From positions 1 through 64,000 of the forward strand of contig JADGJT010000070.1 of assembly GCA_027604005.1 (NCBI GenBank): a DNA stretch of 64,000 nucleotides, in the 5' to 3' direction. The notes under the pieces were generated by a model. The model was not told where the DNA came from. It saw only the letters and a program-made list of their open reading frames with translations, and searched no databases. Shown piece after piece: positions 34,968 to 48,566 of this stretch. Made by a program: the position numbers and the translations under genes. Position 1 is the stretch's first letter. Each line of letters begins with the position of its first letter. This DNA is from Dinochytrium kinnereticum. Lineage: Eukaryota > Chytridiomycota > Chytridiomycetes > Chytridiales > Chytridiaceae.

Positions 34968-37900
34968 ATGACGACCCTCTTCCGCTCCGAGGAGATGTCG
35001 CTGGTGCAGGTGCGCTTCCCTCTCTGCTCTGCCCTGTTCTGATTGCGTGTGTGTGTGTGTGTGTGGGACTGTCGATGGCACAATGGCGTCGTTGGTGTAT
35101 TATTGTTCGTCTATCGATCCCTTCTAACCCTGACCTTCACCCACGATTCAAACAGCTGTACATTCCTTTGGAGATTGCGCAGGCGACCGTAGCCGAACTA
35201 GGGGAGCTTGGGTTGATCCAGTTCCGTGATGTAAGTTGTTCTCCCTCAAACAACCACGGTTGGAGTCTGAGATGCCACTTGTTTCCAGTTGAACGGCGAC
35301 GTCAACGCGTTCCAGCGCACCTTTGTGAATGAGATCCGACGTCTGGATGATATGGAGAGGAAGCTTCGTAAGATTTGAACCATTGGCGACCCCACTCAGC
35401 CTGACTTTGTTTCTCGTTTTAGGTTTCCTCAAATCTCAGATTGAAAAGGAGGAGATCGCAATCAAGTCGGCGTCTGGTTTGCCTCAGAGGCCTCGAAATC
35501 ATCAGGAGATTGACGAGCTTGAGGAGAAGCTTTCGCAGCATGACAACCGTCTTCAACAGATGAACACCTCACAGGAGACGTTGAATAAGCGTTACCTGGA
35601 GTTAACGGAGCTTCGACATGTTTTAACGGAGATCTCTGGCTTCTTCAGAGCTGTTAGTTTCTTTCTTGATGTCTAGTAGGACTTCAGCAAAGTGCAAGGA
35701 TTAACTGGTGTTGGTTTTGTTTTTCAGGCTGAAGCTCGAGGGGAAGACGGCTACCAGTCCAATTACAGAGAGGATGGCAGGCTTCTTGACACCCCCCAGC
35801 GTGGGGACGAAGATACTGAGGCTACGGAAGAAGGTCGATCGAGCGGCCACGTTAAACTTGGGTAAGCACCTCACTTGTCCAATTTGCCGTGACGGAAAGC
35901 CAAGTTAAACACTGGTTAATGATTTTGTAGCTTTGTTGCCGGTGTTATCCCTCGCGGCAGGCTCGGGACTTTCGAAAGGATCCTGTTCCGCGCTCTTCGT
36001 GGCAACCTCTTCATGAACAATGCGGAGATCGACGAGCTCATCCGTGATCCAACCACCGACGAGCTTCTCCAAAAGAACGTTTTTGTCATTTTTGCCCACG
36101 GTAAGGAGATCCTTACCAAGATCCGCAAAATTTGCGAGAGCATGGGGGCCACCCTTTACGCTGTTGACGAGAAGGCGGATAAGCGCCAAAAGGACCTTGA
36201 CGAAGTGCAGGCGAGGATCGCAGACCTCAAGAACATCCTCGACAACACTTCGCATCAACGCCGTGCTGAGCTTGTCAAGGCTGCTGAATTTTTGGATGCT
36301 TGGTCCATCACGCTGAGGAAGGAGAAGGCCGTTTATCATACTATGAACACCTTCAACTATGATCAGAACCGAAAGGCGTTGATTGCTGAAGGATGGTGTC
36401 CTACTGCTTCTCAAAACTCTATCCGGTACGCTTTGAGGACTGTGACGGAGAGAACTGGGTCGACTATCTCCCCCATCTTGAATGAGATGCGGACGGTGAA
36501 GACGCCACCGACTTTCCATAAGACCAACAAATTTACTGTCGGGTTTCAGGAGATTGTGGATGCTTATGGGATGGCTTCTTATCAGGAGGTTAATCCGGGT
36601 ATTTTTACCATTATCACGTTCCCGTTCCTATTTGCGGTGATGTTTGGCGACTTCGGGCATGGAATTTTGATCACTATCTTTGCGGCTTGGATGGTTGCTT
36701 ATGAGGCTAAGCTTGCTCAGAAGAAGGGTGGAGAGGTATTTTCTTTTCTCGTCTTTTTTAGTGTTGATGTCTAGGTTACGTATGTTGGCTGATTCCCGCG
36801 ATTTTATTGTTCTATCTGTTTAGATTTGGGCCATCTTCTTCTCTGGCAGATACATTATTCTGCTGATGGGTATTTTCTCTATTTTCACCGGTTTGATCTA
36901 CAACGATATTTTCTCCAAGAATATGAACTTGTTCGGATCAGCTTACAAGTTTATCTTGGATCCTAATACCAAAAAATGGGTCGGTCAGAAATCATCCAAG
37001 GTCTATCCTTTTGGCATTGATCCGGTGAGTTTTGCTGGACACGCTTGAAAAATCTCCCTTCCGCTTTTTCTTCTGCCTAGTGATGAATATTTTCCCAAAC
37101 GTGCGGAGTTGCCAAATTGCTGGATCGTTTTGGTTCAGTGGCTTCGTTGATATTTGTTTATGTCATAGTTACACTGAGGGCACCTTTATGACGGACAAGC
37201 AGCTTACCCCAAAACTCCCTTGATACCTTTTACTAAACTTGAACTGTTTGTTACCCCATGAATACACTCAGGCTTGGCACGGCACCGACAACATGCTCAT
37301 GTTCTCCAACTCCTACAAAATGAAGATGGCTATCGTTCTGGGTGTTATGCACATGGTCTTTGGAATCGTCCTGAATGTGTTCAACCACATTCACTTTAAG
37401 CGCGTTTCCCATATTTACACCGAGACTTTGCCGCAGATCATTTACATTGTTTCCATCTTTGGGTACCTTGTCATCATGATTCTTTATAAGTGGTCTGTCT
37501 ATTGGGAGAATCCTTCGACTGCTCCTGGGCTTTTGAATACGCTTATTTACATGTTTTTGGCGCCGGGCAAAGTTGACTTGCCGTTGTATCCGGGTCAGGT
37601 AAGGGTGGTTTTGGTTGTTGTTGTGTTTTGGTTTTGCTATCATTTTGCGGCGTTGCGCTTATCATTGATGTGAAAGGCTTCCCGTCTCACTCCCTACAAT
37701 TAATTTTTTTTCCTTTCTCGTTCTGCAAACCCACCACCCCTAACGATCTTAAATTTTATTTATCTAACCAGGGCCCCGTCCAAGTCATGCTCCTTCTCAT
37801 CGCCTTTGTCTGCATTCCTTGGATGCTTCTCGCAACTCCTGCCATGACGATGATTGAGAATTATTACCTCAAGGACAAGGGATACGTGAACCTTTCCTCG

Positions 37901-38824
37901 GAGAATTTGGCATCCCATGATCCTTCTTTGGAGATTGATAGGACTAATATGATTGCTGGACCTTCGCCTACGGCTAATGCGGCTGGATCTAGCGGTCAGA
38001 CTGAGGAGATGCATCAAGAGGTGGTAAGGGTTCCTGTGTTTTTTTCTCTCTCTTGCTGCCTTTTTTCCTTTTTTTTTTATTGTTGGGGGGAGAGGAGTTG
38101 GCTTTTTTGTGTTTTGCGTTTTTTTTTCTGTGCTGATAGACTTGAAGTTGTGGTTTTCTTCTTTCTTCGTGTTTCTTCGTGTTTCTGAATATCTAACCCC
38201 ACTGAAATAGCACGTTGATATGAGTGAAATGATGGTCCACCAAGTCATCCACACTATCGAATTCTGCCTCAGCGGTATCTCCAACACCGCTTCCTACCTC
38301 CGTCTCTGGGCTCTCTCCCTTGCTCACGCTCGTACGTCTTTCATTTCTCCTCTTTCTTTTTTCTTTCCCCCCCTCTCGCCCGTTTCATTTTTCTTTCTTC
38401 ACTGTTTCTCACAAACGCGTGTTTTCTGTTGTTGATTTTCAGAATTGTCGGAGGTGCTCTGGGAGATGGTCATGCTGAATGCGCTTTCGATCAAGATCAT
38501 GAGACCTGTTGTGATTATGATTGCCTTTGCGATGTGGTTCTCGCTGACGATTGGCGTGTTGCTTGTCATGGAGGGGCTTTCGGCATTTTTGCATGCCTTG
38601 CGTTTGCATTGGTAAGTTGTTGTCTTTTCTTTTTTTCTTTCTTTTTTTCTTCTCTTTTTTTTTTTTTGACTGGTTTTTGTGTTTTGTGTTTCTGACTTTC
38701 TTTTCTTTTCTTTCTTTCTCTTGTTTGAAATAGGGTCGAGTTCCAGTCAAAGTTCTATCAAGGTGTTGGAAAGAAGTTTGAGCCTTTCTCTTTTGCCATC
38801 TTGTTGGCTGAGGAGGATGAGTGA
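34968..38824 (+). CDS. VPH1: V-type proton ATPase subunit a (Vph1/Stv1)
   Basis: Subunit a forms the two proton half-channels of the V-ATPase and anchors the peripheral stalk. ATG 34968-34970, stop TGA 38822-38824, about twelve exons, roughly 840 residues. The cytosolic N-terminal half reads [40 protein letters not shown], then coiled coil and [20 protein letters not shown]. The membrane half has [72 protein letters not shown], and the key [20 protein letters not shown], whose Arg is the essential channel residue. It ends [14 protein letters not shown], as in other fungal a subunits. Introns near 37600, 38030, 38330 and 38610 interrupt the membrane half. With one copy in view, vacuolar versus Golgi isoform cannot be told. 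Confidence 0.97.
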
Positions 38825-39464
38825 TCGTCTTTTTATCTTTCACCCACCCCGTGGCACTTTTTTTTTCTTCTTTCATGCTTCTGTGATGTGTGGTATCGTT
38901 CAGTATCACTGTATACAAAAGAGAAGATCAGTTTGACCCATCCATTTTCCTAATTTTTGTTGTGTTTTGTTGTATGTTTTTGCGCATTTCTTGCGGGGCG
39001 GGGTTTTGAGGGTGTTCTTTTTCATTTGCTTCTCTTGGTTGCCATGTTAGGTTGCGCGTGTCCTCGTCATGGCGAGCGTCTTGCGAGTCAAGAGGAGATT
39101 GTGGGAGATGGGTGTGGTTGGTTTCTCTTGCCTAAGAAGTAAAGTTTCTGCTGCTTCTTGTCACATAAATTATGGGTTTTGGTTCGCCTCGTTTCTTGTT
39201 CTTGAATCTCGCCTTTAAAGTAGTATGTATATTTCTCTGCCTGCGGTGCATACAAATGATACCGAGGTGAAATGACAACAGAAATCAAGTCGACGGACTC
39301 AACAGATTTGATTGTGGGTTTATTGTAAAGGATGGCAAAAATCGGAAGAGTTGATGATGGTCTGTCAAGAGGGTTGTGATTTTATTAGATTCAAGTTGCG
39401 GTTGTTGTTGTTTTTTTTTTTTGTTTTTTTTTGTCCTTAGGTTCCCAGTTTTGAAGGAACGAGT
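38825..39464. other. Convergent intergenic region, VPH1 / uricase
   Basis: About 640 bp, T-rich on the plus strand with poly-T tracts near 38860 and 39410. Both 3' UTRs lie here. No gene seen. Confidence 0.5.
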
Positions 39465-40753
39465 TTAGAGCTTTGCCTTTGAACGGCCGATGGTGGCGGT
39501 GATGAGACCTTTTGTTTGGAGAATGTTAGAGAGCGAATCAACTAATTAAAAAAAAAAAAACAAGAAGGGGAAGGAGGCACTTTACGGGAAACGAAGAGCA
39601 AAAAAAAGGGGGGAGTGAAAAGAAACACCGTAAGAAAGGACATAAAAGGCCCTCACCGGAAGGATCCGCAACCGGATAGAAAACAGTCATGTTCTTCCCC
39701 TTGTTCTGAAGTCCAAAACGATCCAAATCATACCCAAAGACATGCTTGTTTGGCAGAGCGTAATGAACCAAATTCACTTCCGGGAAGATGCTCAGAATGT
39801 GTTCACCCATACGGTACAAAGTGTTTTGAACGGACGGAGAGTTGTGGTTGGCAAAGATATCAAGGGTGACCTGCTTGCACCCCCGGAAGATGGCATCATA
39901 ATTGACCTTCCCAAACTCAGACACATCCTTCCCAGAATGCTCCAACACGGCCGAGGAAGGGATGACCTCCTCCTTTCCACAAAAGTCCCAGTAAGCCTCC
40001 ACGGTTGTGGAAAAGATGCGATCATCCATATCAGGAAGCGTCGTCAACTCGCATCGATGAAAGTTCTCAAAAGAGGATCCTGTGGTCTTGAGAACAAGGA
40101 GATCGGTCAACCCGGATTTGGCCGTCACCTTCATCTTGCCGTTACCAATCCTCTCGGCGATGACAGAGGTGACGCGCTTCTCGTCTCCGCCTCGGTAGAA
40201 TGAGTGCGGGTGCGCGGCGGTGATGTTGGGGCCTTGAGGGGTGTACAACCCAGCGCCGCGACCGTCGACAGCGGTGCCGGCAAAGTCTGAGGTGGTTGGG
40301 GTGAAGGTGGTGGTTTGGACTCGGGTCCAGTTGTGAGACTGGATGGAGACGTCAACACCGTCGACGTGGGGGTACTTTGAGAGGAAGTGGGTTGAGATGG
40401 TGTGAGCAAAGAGCTCGATCGTCTCCAGGGTTTGAGGGGTCTTCTTGGCGAGATAGTAGATGGTGTTCTTGACTGTTTCAAACAGGAAAGAAAGAAAGAA
40501 AGAAATAAAGGGTTGGGAGTGAGACTTGCTGCTAAAGTGAAGAGAGATCTTTACCCGTGTCGGTGGGGACGACCAAAGCGTTGTCGGCAACAGCGTAAGA
40601 AGGGTCAAAGGCCTTGCCCATCAGCAGGACGCGCACAGTCAGCTCAGCGACATGCTGACGCTTGAGGTGGGGAGCGTCCGGGTTGACGGGAAGATCCGAG
40701 ACCTTGACAAGGCGGACCTTGTCCTTTCCGTATCGCTGGGTGATGAGGGGCAT
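39465..40753 (-). CDS. Urate oxidase (uricase), peroxisomal
   Basis: Uricase oxidises urate to 5-hydroxyisourate in purine breakdown, inside peroxisomes. Exons 40555-40753, 39657-40472 and 39465-39508 sum to 1,059 nt, 352 residues, about 50 more than usual. It begins MPLITQRYGKDKVRLVKVSD, the normal uricase N-terminus, so this Met is preferred although the frame stays open upstream. Other family blocks are ADNALVVPTDTVKNTIYYLA, ELFAHTISTHFLSKYPHVDG, SGLTDLLVLKTTGSSFENF, SPSVQNTLYRMGEHILSIFP and YALPNKHVFGYDLDRFGLQN. The extra length is an insertion between RVQTTTFTPTTSDF and HPHSFYRGGDEKRV, containing GTAVDGRGAGLYTPQGPNIT. The protein ends SKAKL, a peroxisomal targeting signal of type 1. Confidence 0.96.
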
Positions 40754-41913
40754 TCGTTCAGCAGCAGCAGGTTTGAGGTGAACTTTGAAAAATGTTTTTC
40801 TGGAGAAAACGGAAGCGACAAGGCAGTGGTCGCTCTGAGTCACGAACGGGTGCGATGAAAATATAATAAAAAAAAGTGTTTTTGATGAGATTCCGTGATG
40901 ATGGCGGGCGTCTTGGGGAGTGTGCGCGAATGGATGCGCGTTCAGACGCGTCGCTTGGGCGTGATGCGTGGCGATGCGGACGTTAATGGTTGCTGCCGTG
41001 ATTGGATTGAAGGCGGGGGTGCGGCGGTGCTGTGTGCGGTGGTGGTGGAGCTGTGCGATGGACTTGTGGCGCATTCGCATCGACTTCAACCTTCTATCAA
41101 CGCAGCGAAGGCCATACAAACCTTTCTTTGTGTTGTTTCTCTCGAGTCAGGGCAGGCATCCTCCAGTATTCCCCTAATACCTGTTTTGACGTATTCAATC
41201 AGCACTGTGGGCTTTGAGGGTAAGCCAGGCCAAAGTTATTCAAAGGCTCATAGACCTCATGGAGTCATCTCAATGGAACAGAATCACTTGTGTATCAACA
41301 AGATGGGCAAAGACCTCCTGTCCTTGATCTGAGAAGGCTTGTTGGAAGATGGGCTGGGGGTGGGGAAGAGAGCAAATAAGCCAAGATGTCTGCCAGATTT
41401 GATGGTGATGCTTCCCCATCTAATACCCATTGAGGTGAAGCCAAAGGAAGGCGAGAGCATGAGCGTGAGCGTTTAGCGCATGGTCGTGTGCAGGTCCTGC
41501 AGAACGAGGGGAAGGCAATCCATCTGTTCTCCCGCACATCATTTGAAACAAATTGCTTGTTCACGGTGAGCTTCCCCCCCCCCCCCCCCCGCGTCCCCAT
41601 CCATCCGCTGCCCTCCTCCATCGCTGCGTCCAGCCTCGCTCGCGTCTGCAGTCGCGGTGAGTCGAGGGGGCCAAGCGCGTCGCCGCACGCGTCAAGTGAT
41701 GAGATTGTCACAAGTCAGCCTGACTCACCCACCCTCACCGTCACGCTGTCTCCAACCCCTGGGCGGGTATAAAAGGGCGCTCCGAATCCCCTCTGCACTC
41801 ACCCACCAACCAGCCAACCAGCACACCTCCACACATTCAACCAGCCTTACAGCACCAGCACCAGGAAACCACCACCATCACCCTCCCCGTCACCAACCAG
41901 ACCTAATCCTACA
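40754..41913. other. Divergent intergenic region, uricase / small TATA-driven gene
   Basis: Nearly 1.2 kb. It holds the uricase promoter, a 17-base C run at 41574-41590 and a TATA box at 41768-41774. An open frame at 40901-41332 (plus) has no recognisable domain and is not supported. Nothing else seen. Confidence 0.5.
41768..41774 (+). promoter_or_regulatory. TATA box
   Basis: A perfect TATAAAA in the context GGGCGGGTATAAAAGGGCGC lies 140 bp upstream of the ATG of the small 82-residue gene. Few other genes in this window show such a box, so this gene may be strongly or conditionally expressed. Confidence 0.8.
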
Positions 41914-42162
41914 ATGAGCGCCACCACCGACGACCTCAGCCTCTACCCCCCCGTCGCCCGTGACGTCCTCAACCACACCGACAGCGCAAAGGAGATTGGC
42001 TCGGAGTCTCTGCGCTCTGAGATCCTCAAGAGCCACGCCGGCGACTGCGCGTGCGATACAAAGGCCAAGGACGATTGTTACCCCAGCGCCATCAGGGCTA
42101 TTGAGAACCAGGGGACGGATGCACAGCGCGAGGCTCTGCATATGATTGAGAGGGATCCGTGA
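41914..42162 (+). CDS. Small acidic Cys-containing protein, unknown
   Basis: ATG 41914-41916, stop TGA 42160-42162, one exon, 82 residues. It starts MSATTDDLSLYPPVARDVLN and ends in REALHMIERDP. Three cysteines cluster in a central GDCACDTKAKDDC block, flanked by charged helical sequence; there is no signal peptide or membrane span. The strong upstream TATA box, the pyrimidine-rich leader and the high share of C-ending codons suggest an abundant transcript. I do not recognise a family. The CxC...C pattern could bind metal or form a disulfide, but that is a guess. Confidence 0.7.
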   Translation: MSATTDDLSLYPPVARDVLNHTDSAKEIGSESLRSEILKSHAGDCACDTKAKDDCYPSAIRAIENQGTDAQREALHMIERDP

Positions 42163-42362
42163 ACCCCGCCCTCCCGCCTTTTCCTTTTTCATTCGCCTGA
42201 GAGGGTCTCTGCGACCTGGCGTTTGTTCGTTTTTTGGTGATTTGTTTGTTACCTGAAGATAGTGTTGTAAATAGAATCCATCTTATCAATCCATCACTTT
42301 CGCACTTCACTCTCTAAATGTGCTTGTCGTTGCCAGGGTTTTATTATTCATGATGTTGTTAT

Positions 42363-43379
42363 TTACAGAACCTGCGTTGACACCACAACCCCAACTTTTT
42401 TCCCCAACCGACTTCCCTGCTGGTGTGGCACTCTGATCCCTCTGGTTTTGTCACCTCCATTGCCTATGAGCATTTTGGTGGTGGCCGCCATCACCATTGG
42501 GTCGATGAGGGGTGTTCCGTCTGGAGCGATGGTTGAGGAGTGTTGGGGCTTGCCGAATGGATAGATGTGGCCTTTTGACATGTGGTGGGTTAACGCGGAC
42601 GTGCAGGTGTGAAGGACTAACCCCTGAATGTTCATTTCAAAAAGATGTCCGGTTTTCATTAGCGTGTGGACTGGAGGGATCAAAATAAAAAAAAAATAAC
42701 AATAATAAGAAAAACGGCAACGCAGAAGAAACCAAAAAAAAAAAAAAAAACAGAAACAAAAACCAAAGGGAAAACGCCCACCTCAACAACAACAAACAAA
42801 ACATGGTTGAACCCAATAAGCATGAACCTCAAATGCTCCTTCCCAAACCTCTCCTCCAATTTACATTCTGGGAAAATCTGTCTGTATTCCATCACTGAAG
42901 TTCGATCCGGGTGTTTCCCGAAACAGTCTTCACGGTTGGCTTGAGTGTGGTCCAAGCAGCATTGCATTTGGTAGGTGAATGCTATGTTTTGGGTGGCGTA
43001 GAATAGGAGTGTCGCGAGGAATGTGACGGCTGCTGTGAAGGAGATGAACTATTTTTTTTTACCGGGGGAAAAGGGAGGTTGGGGAGGGAAGGTGTGTTAA
43101 TTATTTGTTGTTTTTCCTTAACTATCCCTTCTTTTTTTTTCTTTTCTGTTTTTGGAGGTTAGAGGGAGGAAGTTGGTGTGGGAAGTGTGTTTGAGCTCTT
43201 TTCTGGTTCATTCGCCATAGTTATTCGTCATATAGACCCGTCTCCTTTTTTTTCCAAATTAAAAAAGCCCTTTCATCCATCTTCTTATACTTAACGATGC
43301 AAGAACGCCATTTCTTTCCATTGACGTTCAATTCTCTCAAATTCATTTTAAGCTTCGTGATCACACTTTCCACCATCAT
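42363..43379 (-). CDS. Unknown membrane protein
   Basis: Two or three exons are readable. The best supported central exon (about 42772-43049) codes FISFTAAVTFLATLLFYATQ then NIAFTYQMQCCLDHTQ, a Cys/charged segment with REDCFGKHPDRTSVMEYRQI and FPECKLEERFGKEHLRFMLI, and a second hydrophobic GFNHVLFVVVE. The last exon has VLHTCTSALTHHMSKGHIYP, an APDGTPLIDPMVMAATTK stretch and a GLKK-like basic end, stop TAA 42363-42365. The first exon may start at the ATG 43377-43379 (MMVESVITKLKMNLREL) and splice at about 43290, but this join is unsure and the 5' intron would be about 240 nt. Four cysteines between the two spans suggest a lumenal or external disulfide loop. No family was recognised. Confidence 0.5.
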
Positions 43380-43464
43380 GTAGAACCACAGCCTCGTCTC
43401 GCGAGAAGAAAAAACGACAGCACAAAAGCAAACACCAACAAAAAGGTGGCCAAAACAAACCCCT

Positions 43465-43484
43465 CCCCCCCCCCCCCCCCCCCC
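43465..43484. repeat. 20-base C homopolymer
   Basis: An unbroken run of 20 C on the plus strand lies between the unknown membrane-protein gene and ECT1. A similar 17-C run is at 41574-41590. Such runs are prone to length error in sequencing. Confidence 0.85.
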
Positions 43485-43713
43485 GAAAACAACACAGCCG
43501 GCATCTGCTCGGGTTGTCCCTTTCCTCTCCGATATTTCATCAGGGGGGTGTTGTGTGATAACATGTCAGTATGCCAGTACGCGACTTTTTTTCTTTTTCT
43601 TCTTCTTTCTTTCTTCTTTCGCCATGACACAAAAACAAGGCATGGCATTTGAATTATTCAAAAAACACATAAAACAAGAATGAGGACCCCCCCTCCGTTT
43701 CTCTTCAATTCTT

Positions 43714-45919
<2,206 letters not shown>

Positions 45920-46183
45920 TTACAACCATCGACCAAAAGCGAATCCATTTTGGCAAAACGAGCATGCGGGTTCAAAGCAAATGAATGTAGGTGGTAGAGA
46001 AAGCGAGATGGAGCGGGTTAGTCGCCAAGACCGCCAACTCACACCCAGAAAAGCCCCATCGCCCTCCCAAATGCGCATCCCATTCCCAATCAGCAAAAGA
46101 AAAACGTTCACCACAACTCAGGAGATGGACCTAAATGCAACTGACCAACCCAGATCCGAATGGGCTTCCTCCCTTCCGTCTTT

Positions 46184-46286
46184 GTGGTGGTGGTGGTGGT
46201 GGTGGTGGTGTCGTCCATGACGTTTAAAAAAAGTTTGTGGTTTTTCAGGGATGGATGGATGGATGGTTGGTTGGTTGGTTGGTTGG
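46184..46286. repeat. (TGG)n and (GGAT/TTGG)n microsatellites
   Basis: A TGG run (46184-46209) is followed 40 bp later by four GGAT units and five TTGG units (about 46249-46286). Confidence 0.9.
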
Positions 46287-46500
46287 GGTAGTTCAAGCGC
46301 TTTGGGGACAAATCCTGTGTGATCCTTGGGCAATAAATGAAAATAATAATAGGGGCACAACCTTTACATTTGATACAATACTGACGTTATTTCTCAGCCA
46401 AGTAAGTGTTCTTCACCACACACAGGCCATCTCCCTGCCCTCCACCACCACCACAACCACCACCCGCTACGCAGAGCGTCTCAGAAAACACGCTCCAACG

Positions 46501-46545
46501 AAAACAAAACAAAACAAAACAAAACAAAACAAAACAAAACAAAAA
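46501..46545. repeat. (AAAAC)n pentanucleotide repeat
   Basis: Eight to nine AAAAC units in a row, followed by about 100 bp of A-rich sequence with scattered G. Confidence 0.9.
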
Positions 46546-47488
46546 AAAAGAGAGAAAAAGAAGAAAAAAAAAAAAGAAGAAAAAAAGAGATTACAGAAAA
46601 GAACAACAGAATCTCAGCAGGAAAAGAAAAGAAAAAAGAGAAAAAAAAAGGGCAGTCTCCAAAGACCACAACATCACAAACTTCACGGAAAAAAATTATC
46701 GAGATTTTAAAGGGCGGGTAGGAATGGTTACGTGGGGGTAAAGGTGCGGAGGAGCCTTGTGGCTGCATCTCAGCGATATAAAAACCAAAGCAGGCGTTGA
46801 GGAGATAACGTACGAGAGGAGGGAGGGGCTTTGGAAATCAAAACAAAATAAAGGGATGGAACAGCTTCAACAACTTACGACCATGCCAAACCATGTGCTG
46901 AATTCGGCATCAAGTTGGAGCTTAATTTCTTTCCTGGTCACTCATCCAGACCAAACGAGAACACAAAGAAAAGAAAGGAAGACAAAATGCTTCGGGTAGG
47001 GGTAAAGCCATCCTCGGCTAATACCCAATGGAAAGCATAGTGAAAAAAAAAGGCATCCACTCTAAACAAACGGGATCACAGAACAAGGAAGAAGATATGG
47101 GGGAACTGATTTAACCACCCAAAACTAGAACCCACTTCAGAAATGGAGAGTAAAAGTGTCTCCTGATAATCTCCAGAAGAAACAGGAGGAAGAAAGAAGT
47201 AAAAGAGAAATAAAAAAGAACGGTCAAACAACTATCACTAAGCGATAGACCAGAAGCGAATAAGCTTCGAACCACCCACACCTACACTCTAAACAACTCC
47301 CCCCCAAAAAATATAAAAGGATGGACAAAAACAGTGAGGAAACAAAAACACGACCACATATTTTGGGGCGAAACTCTGCCCCGAAGACGGAAAAGGACAA
47401 AGAAAAATAAATGGATAAGGGTTCGGTGGACTCGTTGCCAACTCTCCTACAGATAGTAAAGTCTTCGCAAAATGGCGGGAATAATAAC

Positions 47489-48566
47489 TTAAATCGAGTC
47501 CATAGGACAGCAGCCATTGACGCGAATATGACGGCGAAGAGCATCCTAGAGACGGTAGAAAAAGTCGATTAGAGTACTGGCGATGGATGGATGCGGCCAG
47601 AAAAAACAGTGAAAAGCAATACCTTGCGAGAGAAAGTCTTTGTGGGGCAGGCAGGGCAAACCATCAAGTTGGTCTTGTCATGAACGGTGCCGTGGCGAAG
47701 CAGGTCTACAGAAAGAAGAGAAAAGGATGAGCCGCACAACCCCAAAGTTGAAGTAAACAACAACTCAACAACATCAAGGTTGAAATAAACAACTCAACAA
47801 ACCTTGAGCACGGCAAAACGCAACACCACAGTGCTCGCACTTGAAGCTGCGCTCCCTGTCTGGATTGTGTGTCTCCATGTGCGCCTTGAGGTTAAAAAGC
47901 CTTGTGAAGCTCCGGTTGCAGCCAGGCTGCTTGCAGGGGTATCGCTTCACCTGCTTGGTGGTGCTAGGGATGTAGTTCTCTCTGTCGCTTCCAGCATTTT
48001 CGTAACACTGACCCTGAAGCGAAAAGCCGTCAGAGGACGCGCTCGAGTAGCCTGACGAGTTGGAGGCAAACGAATCAGACCTAGACAGGCCCATGGGGGA
48101 TGTGGAGGATGGAGATGGGAGGTAGTACGGTGATTGTGGGGGAGTGGTGGCATCGGACATCGGGTAGTTGTTCTGGTAGGCGTCCGATTGCGCATCGACA
48201 GGCGACCACATATGTCCCAAGGCCGTTGATTTCTTCACACTGTGCTTCAACTCGTCGTCGTCGACCTCATCCTCCCAGATACGCAGATTCTTGCGAGGAG
48301 CCTGCCACTGCGATTCCGGCTCCTGCTTGACCTCGACTGGGGAGACCAACTCCTTCTTGACCTTCTTCTCATTCTATCATCGAGCAGGAATAGTTAGACG
48401 AGTGTGTTGAGGTATTGGGGGAGGTGTGTTGGGGTGGCTCGGACATTTTCTGGCAAGCTGCCAAATTCAAAAGAGCCTGCCAAAAAGCCTTTCGCAAAGG
48501 GAAGGATGGCCCGAGGGCCAGCAAAGACGCTCACCAACAGCTCCGAAGCCAGAAGAAGGAGGTCCA
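47489..48566 (-). CDS. C2H2 zinc-finger transcription factor, three C-terminal fingers
   Basis: Start ATG 48564-48566, stop TAA 47489-47491. The first exon MDLLLLASELL splices into NEKKVKKELVSPVEVKQEPE. About 280 residues. The N-terminal two thirds are acidic then Ser/Pro/Tyr-rich (YYLPSPSSTSPMGLS; SSGYSSASSDGF), likely an activation region with phosphorylation sites. Three fingers close the protein: YPCKQPGCNRSFTRLFNLKA then HMETH; FKCEHCGVAFCRAQDLLRHG; and VCPACPTKTFSRKDALRRHI then RVNGC. The third ends H-IRVNGC, a C2HC-type ligand set. Introns fall between fingers 2 and 3 and after FSRK. The layout resembles fungal stress and calcium-responsive factors of the Crz1/Msn group, but no single orthologue is clear. 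Confidence 0.88.

Larger units (their letters stand above)
45920..47488. other. Low-complexity intergenic region
   Basis: About 1.57 kb between two minus-strand genes. It includes simple repeats at 46184-46286 and 46501-46545, long A-rich tracts (46540-46660), and the 3' UTR of the zinc-finger gene. No open frame has a domain. A missing first exon of ECT1 could be here; a possible ATG-containing segment ending in GTAAGT lies near 46879-46910 but its phase does not fit. Confidence 0.5.

Noticed and set aside
40901..41332. 144-codon open frame on the plus strand upstream of the small TATA-driven gene
   Set aside because: No domain, no splice or promoter support, odd composition, and it lies in the divergent region behind uricase; most likely chance.
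46879..46910. First coding exon of ECT1 ending in GTAAGT
   Set aside because: It has an ATG and a good donor, but the phase does not match the next exon and it is about 1 kb away.
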